Assembly (NCBI GenBank): GCA_910586875.1
Contig: CAJUJI010000130.1
Coordinates: 1-7,879 of the forward strand
DNA from: an uncultured Anaerotruncus sp.
Lineage (GTDB): Bacteria; Bacillota; Clostridia; Oscillospirales; Ruminococcaceae
DNA length: 7,879 nt
Direction of reading: 5' to 3'
Part shown: positions 1 to 6,111 of the stretch, one piece after another
How the letters are laid out: each line of letters opens with the position of its first letter
How positions within the stretch are numbered: position 1 is the stretch's first letter
The notes under the pieces: generated by a model
Seen by the model: only the letters and a program-made list of their open reading frames with translations
Told to the model about the DNA's origin: nothing
Database searches by the model: none
Position numbers and translations under genes: made by a program

Positions 1-2
1 GG

Positions 3-240
3 ACAGCTTTTATAAGCTGGAAGAATCAGATGGGAACCAGTAATAAAGTCTGCCCAGGCTGCGGCAGAAAAATGAAACAGCAATTCATCGGCTTGCAGCA
101 TTGTAAATGCGGAATAAAGCTGGAAAAAGGACATCGGATTTTTTGAGCGCACCAGCGATATGGTCTTTGCGTTAGAACGCCGGACCATTGAAAAAAAGGT
201 CAAACAAATTCCGGTAATCCGATATAAAAATGGTGAATAA
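3..240 (+). pseudogene. 3' part of a small zinc-ribbon protein gene, apparently frameshifted
   Basis: In one frame the sequence reads through a CPGCG motif (codons from 51), then HCKCG (codons from 99), and stops at the TGA at 144. The CxxC...CxC spacing suggests a zinc ribbon. If one base is skipped in the A-rich stretch around 112-120, the reading continues smoothly from CKCGISWKKDIGFFER to the TAA at 238-240, a basic, protein-like tail. That makes a +1 insertion, or a sequencing error, likely. An ATG at 30 with weak GGAAG upstream could be the start, but the frame is also open to the window edge, so the gene may begin outside. Its position just before the relaxase suggests a mobilisation or accessory protein of the ICE. 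I do not recognise the family, and the frameshift is inferred only from how coherent the two halves are. Confidence 0.45.
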
Positions 241-1573
241 AAGAAGCAAGCGGTCTGCGTATGCAGGCCGTTTTGTTATGAAGGGAGGATTCCATCATGG
301 CAACCACACGCAGTTTCTGCTGTCAAAACGGGAGTACATTTCCGCCACCGGACGGGTACGCGGCGCGGACGATGTGCTGGCCTACCATGTCCGGCAGTCC
401 TTTGTCCCCGGTGAGATCACCCCGGAAGAAGCCAACCGGCTGGGCGTGGAGTTTGCAAAGCGGTTCACCAAGGGAAATCACGCTTTTGTGGTCTGCACCC
501 ATATCGACAAGTCCCATATCCATAATCACATCATCTGGAACGCGGTCAATCTGAACTGTGACCGGAAATTCCGAAACTTCTGGGGCAGTACCCGCGCGGT
601 CCGGCGGCTGAATGATACCATCTGCGTTGAGAACGGCTATTCCATTGTAGAGGACCCAAAACCGCATGGAAAAAGCTACAACAAATGGCTGGGGGACCGG
701 GCAAAGCCCTCTCACAGGGAACAGCTCCGCGTGATGGTTGACCAGGCATTAGAACAGAAACCGGCAGACTTTGACGGGCTGTTAAAGCTGCTTGCGGAAA
801 TGGGTTGTGAGGTGTCACGCCGGGGACAGGCAATCCGGCTCAAAGCCCCTGGCTGGAAGAATGTTGCCCGCATGGATGAAAAGCTGGGGCAAGGGTACAG
901 CGAAGATGAAATCCGGGAGGTACTGGCTGGGGAAAAAGAGCATACCCCAAGAAAGAAACCGGCTGTTCAATCAGAGCCGCCCAAGGTCAATCTTCTGATG
1001 GATATTCAGGAGAAATTGCAGGCCGGAAAAGGCGCTGGCTACACGCGCTGGGCAAAGGTATTCAATCTGAAACAGATGGCGCAGACGATGAACTATCTTA
1101 CTGAGCATGGCCTGCTGGAATATGCGATGTTGGAAGAAAAAGCGGCTGCTGCTACCACCCGCCACAATGAGCTGTCGGCGCAGATCAAGGCGGCGGAAAC
1201 CCGCATGGCGGAGATAGCCGTACTGCGGACCCACATCATCAATTATGTGAAAACCCGCGAGGTCTATGCGGCCTACCGCAAGGCGGGATATTCCAAGAAA
1301 TTTTTAGCGGAACATGAAGCGGATATTCTGCTCCACAAGGCGGCAAAGCAGGCATTTGACGATTTGGGTATCAAGAAGCTGCCCACCGTCAAGAGCTTGC
1401 AGGCCGAGTACGCAACATTGTTGGAAGGAAAGAAAAAAGACTATGCCGAGTACCGGCGCTCCCGCGAGGAAATGCGGGAACTGCTGGCCGCAAAAGCCAA
1501 CGTGGACCGGCTGATGGGATATGGGGAGGAACGCCAGAATGACCGGGAAAAGGAACAGGGGCAGGACCGCTGA
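230..1573 (+). CDS. MOB_P-type (MobA/MobL) relaxase with N-terminal deletion, probably non-functional
   Basis: A relaxase nicks oriT and pilots single-stranded DNA in conjugation. Numbered from the ATG at 230, the open frame is 447 residues, but residues 1-27 are read-through of the hairpin and RBS. Relaxase homology begins about residue 28 (QFLLSKREY). Visible motifs are YHVRQSFVPGE (52-62) and the metal-binding HIDKSHIHNH (91-100, His91/96/98). A C-terminal region rich in Ala, Glu and Lys (about 300-345 and 400-445) is probably coiled coil. The segment normally before residue 28, which carries motif I and the catalytic tyrosine (family knowledge), is absent. The original start at 297 is out of frame with the body, so the lost length is not a multiple of three. 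If translated from 230, the product should not form the tyrosyl-DNA link. It could retain DNA or metal binding. The gene ends at TGA 1571-1573. Confidence 0.8.
   Translation: MVNKRSKRSAYAGRFVMKGGFHHGNHTQFLLSKREYISATGRVRGADDVLAYHVRQSFVPGEITPEEANRLGVEFAKRFTKGNHAFVVCTHIDKSHIHNHIIWNAVNLNCDRKFRNFWGSTRAVRRLNDTICVENGYSIVEDPKPHGKSYNKWLGDRAKPSHREQLRVMVDQALEQKPADFDGLLKLLAEMGCEVSRRGQAIRLKAPGWKNVARMDEKLGQGYSEDEIREVLAGEKEHTPRKKPAVQSEPPKVNLLMDIQEKLQAGKGAGYTRWAKVFNLKQMAQTMNYLTEHGLLEYAMLEEKAAAATTRHNELSAQIKAAETRMAEIAVLRTHIINYVKTREVYAAYRKAGYSKKFLAEHEADILLHKAAKQAFDDLGIKKLPTVKSLQAEYATLLEGKKKDYAEYRRSREEMRELLAAKANVDRLMGYGEERQNDREKEQGQDR
251..274 (+). terminator. Hairpin with T-run upstream of the relaxase
   Basis: CGGTCTGC (251-258) pairs with GCAGGCCG (263-270) around a GTAT loop, giving eight base pairs with one G-U. 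TTTTGTT follows directly. This is the form of a short rho-independent terminator or attenuator. It sits between the end of the zinc-ribbon reading frame (240) and the relaxase ribosome binding site (283), so it could end upstream transcription or dampen relaxase expression. The annotatable ORF starting at 230 runs straight through it, which argues that 230 is not a natural start. Confidence 0.45.
283..299 (+). promoter_or_regulatory. Orphan relaxase RBS and start codon
   Basis: GGGAGG (283-288) lies eight bases before ATG at 297, followed by codons for M-A-T-T-R, which I recall as the usual opening of Tn1549-type relaxases. After these five codons the frame becomes unrelated sequence and ends by about 554. 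The relaxase body continues in a different frame. This site therefore marks the original start, separated from its gene by a deletion with its junction near 310. Confidence 0.55.
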
Positions 1574-1619
1574 CGCGCCCGTTTTTTCGTATTTTCTCAC
1601 CGCCGCAGGCAGGTGAAAA

Positions 1620-1687
1620 GCGTTCCGCAGGAACGCGCAGCCACAGAATGAAATTCTGTGTTCAAAAGGGGCTTGGGGAATCCCCAA
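1620..1687. repeat. Cluster of three short perfect hairpins after the relaxase
   Basis: Three perfect inverted repeats follow one another: GCGTTCC-GCA-GGAACGC (1620-1636), CACAGAAT-GAA-ATTCTGTG (1642-1660) and TTGGGGA-A-TCCCCAA (1673-1687). A weaker one (TCACC...GGTGA) lies just upstream around 1597-1616. None has the T-run of a rho-independent terminator. Their density directly after a relaxase gene fits a relaxosome or oriT region, or protein-binding sites of the ICE backbone. That function is inference. Confidence 0.6.
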
Positions 1688-1696
1688 CAAGCAGCG

Positions 1697-1725
1697 CCAG
1701 GAGCCGAATGGCTATCCTGGGGCAT
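1697..1725 (+). other. Possible oriT nick region (IncP-like TATCCTG)
   Basis: CCAGGAGCC (1697-1705) and GGC-TA-TCCTGG (1710-1720) form a 9-bp stem with a GAAT loop and a two-base bulge. The right arm contains TATCCTG (1713-1719). The MOB_P/IncP nick consensus is close to YATCCTG with the cut after the G, and relaxases like the neighbouring one belong to the MOB_P clan (established knowledge). A seven-base match can occur by chance. The nearby hairpin cluster and relaxase raise the likelihood, but this remains a hypothesis. Confidence 0.35.
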
Positions 1726-1779
1726 TGCTTGCGTGTTTCTCCAACTCTCGTTTTCCTCGGTTGTCTCATATATAGTTTT

Positions 1780-1794
1780 TACAAAGCGTTTGTA
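1780..1794. promoter_or_regulatory. Palindromic operator candidate before the TetR gene
   Basis: TACAAA-GCG-TTTGTA is a perfect 6-bp inverted repeat overlapping the predicted -35 box. A second wider pair, TTGTCT (1761-1766) and AGACAA (1794-1799), surrounds it. TetR-family proteins commonly bind such palindromes over their own promoter, so autoregulation is likely. The link to this particular regulator is inferred from position. Confidence 0.45.
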
Positions 1795-1821
1795 GACAAT
1801 CAGGAGGTTTTATGGTAAAAT
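1793..1821 (+). promoter_or_regulatory. Sigma-70/A-type promoter for the TetR gene
   Basis: TAGACA (1793-1798, five of six consensus) and TAAAAT (1816-1821, five of six) are separated by 17 bases. Initiation would fall near 1828. The RBS AGGAGGG is at 1831-1837, so the mRNA leader would be very short. Confidence 0.6.
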
Positions 1822-1843
1822 AACCGCCATAGGAGGGATGTAA

Positions 1844-2389
1844 TTGGCTGTTAATATGAAATCTATGATAGCGGATGCCTTTATGACCCTATCTAAAACA
1901 AAAGACGTAGACAAAATTACAGTTACGGATTTAGTGAAGGCTTGCCATATATCACGACAGACTTTTTACTATCATTTTCAGGACATTTTAGAGGTGTTGG
2001 AGTGGTCTGTGCAACAGGCATTCCAGGAAATCCTGGCGCACAACATGGACACAGAGGGCCCGGAGGATACTCTTCGCTCGTTCATTGAATCCTCATCTGA
2101 GGCCGATGCGCTTCTGAAAAAGCTGCTCCATTCTCAAAGACGTGAGCAAATTGAAACTATACTTGTAAACGCAGTACGCTCCTATTTGCAGGAAGTACTG
2201 AACCGCCAGGATTCAAAGCCAGACCTTCCACTGGCGGATGCAAAGGTCATGCTGGATTTCTGCACCTATGGGATCGTTGGACTGCTGTTGGAGAACTGCG
2301 GTAAAAAATCCTTGGACAAAGAAAAAATGGCGCGCCAAATGCAAAGATTGATCTTTGATAGAATTGATATGCTGAATGAAAAAGAGTGA
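1844..2389 (+). CDS. TetR/AcrR-family transcriptional regulator
   Basis: This is a DNA-binding regulator of 181 residues, a typical TetR length. The helix-turn-helix is at residues 26-45 (TVTDLVKACHISRQTFYYHF); the F-Y-x-H-F recognition-helix ending is characteristic. The C-terminal ~110 residues are helical and resemble the TetR_C_8 (DhaS-like) ligand or dimerisation type, which is a moderate-confidence impression. The start is TTG at 1844, chosen because AGGAGGG at 1831-1837 lies six bases upstream; the next ATG, at 1856, is too far from it. A good promoter and a palindrome lie immediately upstream. It is convergent with the TSUP exporter gene and shares a terminator with it. It may control that exporter, itself, or the operon beyond 3800. 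The base composition is more AT-rich than the relaxase, consistent with a different origin. Confidence 0.88.
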   Translation: MAVNMKSMIADAFMTLSKTKDVDKITVTDLVKACHISRQTFYYHFQDILEVLEWSVQQAFQEILAHNMDTEGPEDTLRSFIESSSEADALLKKLLHSQRREQIETILVNAVRSYLQEVLNRQDSKPDLPLADAKVMLDFCTYGIVGLLLENCGKKSLDKEKMARQMQRLIFDRIDMLNEKE

Positions 2390-2419
2390 GGATGCAATCT
2401 CGTATCCCCGCTCTTTTTT
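2379..2419. terminator. Bidirectional terminator between convergent genes
   Basis: AAAAAGAGTGAGGAT (2379-2393) pairs with ATCCCCGCTCTTTTTT (2404-2419) around a ten-base loop, with one G-U pair and one A-C mismatch. It ends in six T on the + strand and has a matching A-run on the left that serves the - strand. The TetR stop codon lies within the left arm, and the TSUP stop lies just beyond the right arm. Confidence 0.75.
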
Positions 2420-2423
2420 CTTG

Positions 2424-3194
2424 TTATAAATAGCTTACTACAAGAATGACAATACCAAGCACTGTCAGTACCGCACCAGTGGCCCGGTTTAGAACGACTG
2501 GCGATGCTTTATTGGCAAAACGGGCGGCAACTCTGGCCCATAGCAGCGTAAATACAACGCATAGTACCAACAGCGTTATATTCGGTAATCCACCGATAGC
2601 AAAGTGAGAGACTGCTCCCGTCAAGGCCGTGAATGTCATGATGAACACACTGGTGCCAACTGCGGTTTTCAGTTCATATCCCAGCACAGAGGTCAATACC
2701 AACAGCATCATAATTCCGCCGCCAGCTCCAATAAATCCGCAGATAAATCCAACACCTGCACCACAGATCACAGACTGCGTTGCTCGCTTTCGGGGCGATA
2801 CATCCCCCATTGCTTCGCGGGTCGTCATGACTGGCTTTACCAGGAATTTAATGCCCATTATCAAGGTCATTACAGTGGAAAAACCGCCCATAGTCTGATT
2901 TGGCACTAAGCTGGACACCCAACTGCCTACCAAAGTAAAGGACAAGACGCTTACCATCATAATGAGGCCGTTTTTAATGTCCAGATTTCTGTTTTTCTTG
3001 TAGGTATAAGCAGATACCGCGCTGGCCAAAATATCGGATGCCAAGGCGATCCCCACTGCCTGATAGGCGGGAACATCCAAAAAGGTGATGAGCATGGGGG
3101 AAATCACCGCAGCCGCACTCATTCCGGCAAATCCGGTCCCCAATCCTGCATCTAACCCTGCAATCAAGCACACCAATATCTCTGTAAAGGTCAT
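2424..3194 (-). CDS. TSUP family (TauE/SafE, PF01925-type) membrane anion exporter
   Basis: This is a 256-residue, highly hydrophobic protein with about seven or eight membrane segments. The internal duplication typical of TSUP carriers is visible. GLGTGFAGMSAAAV (17-30) followed by VPAYQAVGIALASD (41-54) matches GAGVGFICGFIGAGGG (145-160) followed by LGYELKTAVGTSVF (171-184). A charged cytoplasmic loop (about 124-139) separates the halves. Family members move sulfite, sulfonates, sulfoacetate or related anions; the substrate cannot be read from sequence. The ATG at 3194 follows AAGGAG by about ten bases on the - strand. The upstream 82-codon ORF stops one base before it, suggesting translational coupling. 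The gene is convergent with the TetR regulator, a common arrangement for a regulator and its exporter, although control is not shown. Confidence 0.85.
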   Translation of the reverse strand: MTFTEILVCLIAGLDAGLGTGFAGMSAAAVISPMLITFLDVPAYQAVGIALASDILASAVSAYTYKKNRNLDIKNGLIMMVSVLSFTLVGSWVSSLVPNQTMGGFSTVMTLIMGIKFLVKPVMTTREAMGDVSPRKRATQSVICGAGVGFICGFIGAGGGIMMLLVLTSVLGYELKTAVGTSVFIMTFTALTGAVSHFAIGGLPNITLLVLCVVFTLLWARVAARFANKASPVVLNRATGAVLTVLGIVILVVSYL

Positions 3195-3195
3195 T

Positions 3196-3444
3196 TTATG
3201 ATTTCTCCTTCCTATTTGTCTTGTCTTTTTTCAGTGTAAGCAATTCTCGAAATGCCCCATTGTTCTGCCGGGAAATAGCGGTCGGATTGCGATACAATAT
3301 GGATACGGCCCACTGATAATCCCGATCCCGACGTGCAGCATCCTCTATTTCTGCTTTATGGAGAGCAGCTTGAAGGCCGAAAAGCATCTGCTGTGTGTTT
3401 TCCAGTCGGGAGCGTTCTCCATCCGAAGCGTATTTTGAAACCAC
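3196..3444 (-). CDS. Short charged hypothetical protein coupled to the TSUP gene
   Basis: I do not recognise this 82-residue ORF. It is rich in Arg, Lys and Glu, has no membrane segment and ends in a basic tail (KKDKTNRKEKS). Its TAA is one base before the exporter ATG, so ribosomes finishing here could restart on the exporter. The only start in frame is GTG at 3444, without a clear RBS. A TGA lies six codons upstream (3462-3460). Beyond that stop the same frame is open to 3651, so this could be the tail of a longer gene broken by an in-frame stop rather than a real small gene. Confidence that it is expressed is modest. Confidence 0.4.
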   Translation of the reverse strand: MVSKYASDGERSRLENTQQMLFGLQAALHKAEIEDAARRDRDYQWAVSILYRNPTAISRQNNGAFRELLTLKKDKTNRKEKS

Positions 3445-3653
3445 CCAATCGCGAACCCGTCAACGTAGCAGAACCTTCCGAGCATAAACTCTTGTACGGT
3501 ATGCCGTTCCGGTGTGATGGAGGCCCAAACAGACAGTAGGAAAACAAGCGCAAAAACCATCGACCATTGCCATCCCAAAAATTTCCCGCATCTGTATGAA
3601 TGATGACAGCATAACAAAAACAGGGTTTGGAGTGTATTGGCAATTTTTCAATT
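3445..3653. other. Intergenic stretch without a convincing gene, possibly a decayed reading frame
   Basis: No frame here has a good RBS plus protein-like composition. On the - strand, 3651-3460 is open for 63 codons and ends in a TGA directly in frame with the 82-codon ORF below it. Another - frame (3617-3345) encodes a plausible membrane helix (FALVFLLSVWASITPERH) but then drifts into sequence overlapping the 82-codon ORF. This pattern could be a degraded membrane-protein gene with shifts, or chance. No RNA gene was recognised. Confidence 0.3.
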
Positions 3654-3716
3654 CTGTATGGACAGATTCCCGGATGTGTCAAAGAGACTGACACATCCGG
3701 GAATCTGTCCATACAG
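3654..3716. repeat. Perfect 28-bp inverted repeat with 7-nt loop
   Basis: The left arm 3654-3681 (begins CTGTATGGACAG, ends GATGTGTCA) and the right arm 3689-3716 are exact reverse complements over 28 bases. They flank the loop AAGAGAC (3682-3688). Pairing stops abruptly at both ends (T against T). There is no T-run on either side, so it is not a standard terminator. TTCAA occurs just outside both ends (3647-3651 and 3720-3724) as a possible short target duplication, though not exactly adjacent. It could be a MITE-like element, a cruciform-forming protein site, or an RNA hairpin if transcribed. Confidence 0.9.
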
Positions 3717-3773
3717 TTATTCAAAACTGATAGTGGCGAAGACGGTCCTCTATCTGCTATAAAGAGACTGACA
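3681..3773 (+). repeat. 13-bp direct repeat AAAGAGACTGACA, 80 bases apart
   Basis: AAAGAGACTGACA occurs at 3681-3693, spanning the loop and right arm of the large palindrome, and again at 3761-3773, just after the candidate -10 box and before the RBS of the 148-aa gene. Both copies continue similarly (CATCC versus TCACC). This may be a repeated protein-binding site or the trace of a local duplication. Confidence 0.75.
3755..3763 (+). promoter_or_regulatory. Extended -10 promoter candidate for the ftsH operon
   Basis: TGCTATAAA is an extended -10 element (TGn plus TATAAA, five of six). The best -35 at 18-base spacing is TGGCGA (3734-3739), which is poor. Initiation near 3770 would give a leader of about 30 bases containing the second AAAGAGACTGACA copy. 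It is the best match between the palindrome and the gene. Confidence 0.35.
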
Positions 3774-3800
3774 TCACCAGAGACAGGAGGAATTACAATC

Positions 3801-4247
3801 ATGAGCCAAGAAGGAGCATTCGCAGTTAAGCTCAGCCAATTAGAATATCAATGTGGACAAACATTGAACCGGCTTCGTCTGTATCAGGAGAGAGATCACC
3901 GAAAAATCCGTGAGGAATTGAAGCAGGTCCTTGGAGCGTATCAGGAAAACGAGCATCTTCTGCAAAAGGCCGTTAACACTGGTCGCTCTCCGACGGTTGC
4001 CGCTCTGTCCGAGGCGCAGCTCAGTTATGACCGCCGTGTTCGGAGAATCCTCCAGGATGAATTGCCCGGTTGCCTCCACAGAGGAGACAGCAGTTTTTCC
4101 GCAGACCAGGTAGAAGCAATCAGCCTGTACGGAGAGTATGCCATCGACTTCGCCGCCCAGGCCATGCGCTACGCACATTTGGTTGTGTTATCTGCGATTG
4201 ACGCACAAATCAGCTTAGAAGAACAAAAACAGGAGGACTCTATATGA
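3801..4247 (+). CDS. Unrecognised 148-aa helical protein translationally coupled to FtsH
   Basis: The start is ATG 3801, with AGGAGG at 3785-3790 ten bases upstream. An in-frame start at 3627 would read through the large palindrome and is rejected. The 148 residues look wholly helical and cytoplasmic, with no signal peptide or membrane segment. Residues 1-60 are charged with heptad-like spacing (LNRLRLYQERDHRKIREELK), probably coiled coil. A polar centre contains two cysteines (about 19 and 95), and the more hydrophobic C-terminal helix is AIDFAAQAMRYAHLVVLSAI. I do not recognise a family. The stop overlaps the ftsH start by four bases (ATGA), with the ftsH RBS inside this gene, so the two are probably made in fixed ratio. 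A substrate adaptor, regulator or substrate of this FtsH is a reasonable inference, not shown. Confidence 0.8.
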   Translation: MSQEGAFAVKLSQLEYQCGQTLNRLRLYQERDHRKIREELKQVLGAYQENEHLLQKAVNTGRSPTVAALSEAQLSYDRRVRRILQDELPGCLHRGDSSFSADQVEAISLYGEYAIDFAAQAMRYAHLVVLSAIDAQISLEEQKQEDSI

Positions 4248-6073
4248 ACGAAGTGAAAAGCCCCAGAAAGCCGTTAATCTACTATTACGGCGTTGTCATG
4301 CTTGTGCTGATGCTGTTCAACTTCCTGGCGATGCCCTGGCTGGCCCAGCGGCAGATTCGGGAAGTGGACTATGGCACTTTTATGCAGATGACAGAAAATC
4401 AGGAGATTGGCCGGGTGGAGGTGCAGGAAAACCAAATCCTTTTTACAGACAAAGAGGATACCCAGATTTATAAGACCGGCTTGATGAATGACCCGGATTT
4501 GATTTACCGGCTCAAAGATTCCGGCGCAGTTTTCGCGGGTGAAATCGTGGAGCAAATGTCTCCGTTTCTTAGTTTCCTGTTAAGCTGGGTCCTGCCGATT
4601 GCCATTTTTGCCGGGTTGGGACAGTTGATGTCAAGAAAGATGATGGAGAAGGCGGGTGGCCCCAACTCCATGATGTTCGGCATGGGAAAATCCAACGCCA
4701 AGGTCTATGTGAAATCTTCCGAGGGGATTAGATTCTCGGATGTGGCGGGAGAAGATGAGGCCAAGGAGAACTTGACTGAAATTGTGGATTATCTCCACAA
4801 CCCGGACAAGTATAAAGAAATCGGTGCGTCTATGCCCAAGGGAATTTTGCTGGTAGGCCCTCCGGGCACTGGCAAGACCATGCTGGCCAAGGCTGTGGCG
4901 GGCGAGGCCAATGTCCCTTTTTTCTCTATGTCTGGCTCAGAGTTTGTGGAGATGTTCGTGGGTATGGGGGCCTCCAAGGTGCGGGACCTGTTTAAGCAGG
5001 CCAAGGAAAAGGCTCCCTGCATCGTATTCATTGATGAAATTGACGCCATTGGTCAGAAGCGTAACTCCGGCAAGATGGGTGGTAACGATGAACGGGAGCA
5101 AACGCTAAACCAGCTCTTGACGGAGATGGATGGCTTTGAGGGCAACACCGGCGTCATTATTCTGGCCGCGACCAACCGTCCGGAATCCCTGGACCCCGCT
5201 CTGACCCGCCCAGGCCGGTTTGACCGCCGTGTACCGGTAGAACTGCCTGATTTGAAGGGTCGGGAGGAAATCCTGAAGGTCCACGCTAAGAAAATCAAGG
5301 TGTCTGATGAGGTGGATTTTCAGCGGATCGCCAGGATGGCTTCGGGAGCCTCCGGTGCGGAGCTGGCCAATATTATCAACGAGGCGGCGCTCCGGGCAGT
5401 GCGGGACGGGCGGAAGTACGCCACGCAGTCCGATCTGGAGGAGAGCATCGAGGTGGTCATCGCTGGTTATCAAAAGAAAAACGCCATCCTCACGGACAAG
5501 GAAAAGTGGATGGTAGCTTACCATGAAATTGGCCACGCCCTGGTCGCGGCCAAGCAGACCCAATCGGCCCCGGTACAGAAGATTACCATTATCCCCCGCA
5601 CCTCCGGGGCCTTGGGCTACACCATGCAGGCGGAGGACGGCAACCATTACCTGATGACCAAGGAGGAGATCGAGAACAAGATCGCCACCTACACCGGGGG
5701 CCGCGCCGCTGAGGAAGTGGTATTTGGCACCATTTCCACGGGAGCCTCAAACGATATTGAGCAGGCCACAAAGCTGGCCCGCGCCATGATTACCCGGTAC
5801 GGCATGAGCAAAAATTTTGATATGGTGGCGTTGGAAACGGTAAACAACCAGTACCTGGGCGGCGACGCGTCGTTGGCCTGCTCCGCCGATACACAGACGG
5901 AGATCGACCGTCAGGTGGTGGAGCTGGTGAAAAAGCAGCACGAGAAGGCTGCGGCCATTTTGATGGAGAACCGCAAAAAGCTGGATGAGTTGGCTAAATA
6001 CCTGTACGAAAAAGAGACAATCACCGGAGAGGAATTTATGAAAATTCTGAACGCGCAGGATTCCGAAGGATAA
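4244..6073 (+). CDS. ftsH: ATP-dependent zinc metalloprotease FtsH
   Basis: FtsH is a membrane-anchored AAA+ protease that extracts and degrades membrane and short-lived cytosolic proteins as a hexamer. All parts of the 609-residue protein are present: TM1 (about 11-33), an extracytoplasmic domain of about 75 residues, TM2 (about 108-129), Walker A GPPGTGKT (205-212) and pore loop FVGMG (238-242). Walker B IVFIDE (260-265) and the second region of homology with arginine fingers Arg325 and Arg328 follow. Then comes the zinc site HEIGH (427-431) with the probable third ligand Asp504, spaced like the E. coli enzyme. The C-terminal tail is short compared with the ~640-residue housekeeping enzymes. 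AGGAGG lies seven bases before the ATG. Its location among ICE-like genes suggests an accessory second copy rather than the chromosomal ftsH. HD-GYP follows after 38 bases, in the same direction. Confidence 0.96.
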   Translation: MNEVKSPRKPLIYYYGVVMLVLMLFNFLAMPWLAQRQIREVDYGTFMQMTENQEIGRVEVQENQILFTDKEDTQIYKTGLMNDPDLIYRLKDSGAVFAGEIVEQMSPFLSFLLSWVLPIAIFAGLGQLMSRKMMEKAGGPNSMMFGMGKSNAKVYVKSSEGIRFSDVAGEDEAKENLTEIVDYLHNPDKYKEIGASMPKGILLVGPPGTGKTMLAKAVAGEANVPFFSMSGSEFVEMFVGMGASKVRDLFKQAKEKAPCIVFIDEIDAIGQKRNSGKMGGNDEREQTLNQLLTEMDGFEGNTGVIILAATNRPESLDPALTRPGRFDRRVPVELPDLKGREEILKVHAKKIKVSDEVDFQRIARMASGASGAELANIINEAALRAVRDGRKYATQSDLEESIEVVIAGYQKKNAILTDKEKWMVAYHEIGHALVAAKQTQSAPVQKITIIPRTSGALGYTMQAEDGNHYLMTKEEIENKIATYTGGRAAEEVVFGTISTGASNDIEQATKLARAMITRYGMSKNFDMVALETVNNQYLGGDASLACSADTQTEIDRQVVELVKKQHEKAAAILMENRKKLDELAKYLYEKETITGEEFMKILNAQDSEG

Positions 6074-6111
6074 ATTCTCGTCTCCCCTGCTAAAAGGAGC
6101 AATACCGCAAA

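Noticed and set aside
297..554. 85-codon frame from the ATG at 297 as a separate small gene
   Set aside because: Only the first five codons match the relaxase start; the rest is the relaxase body read in the wrong frame.
3654..3716. Palindrome as rho-independent terminator or CRISPR repeat
   Set aside because: No T-tract on either side, and only one unit with no spacer array.
3627..3800. Upstream in-frame extension of the 148-aa gene
   Set aside because: It would translate the perfect palindrome and has no RBS; ATG 3801 has AGGAGG at suitable spacing.
3356..3802. 148-codon - strand open frame across the palindrome
   Set aside because: Its sequence is dictated by the inverted repeat and by antisense of other ORFs; composition is not protein-like.
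5105..5647. 180-codon open frame on the - strand inside ftsH
   Set aside because: Antisense shadow of a strongly conserved coding region, with no RBS and no recognisable domain.
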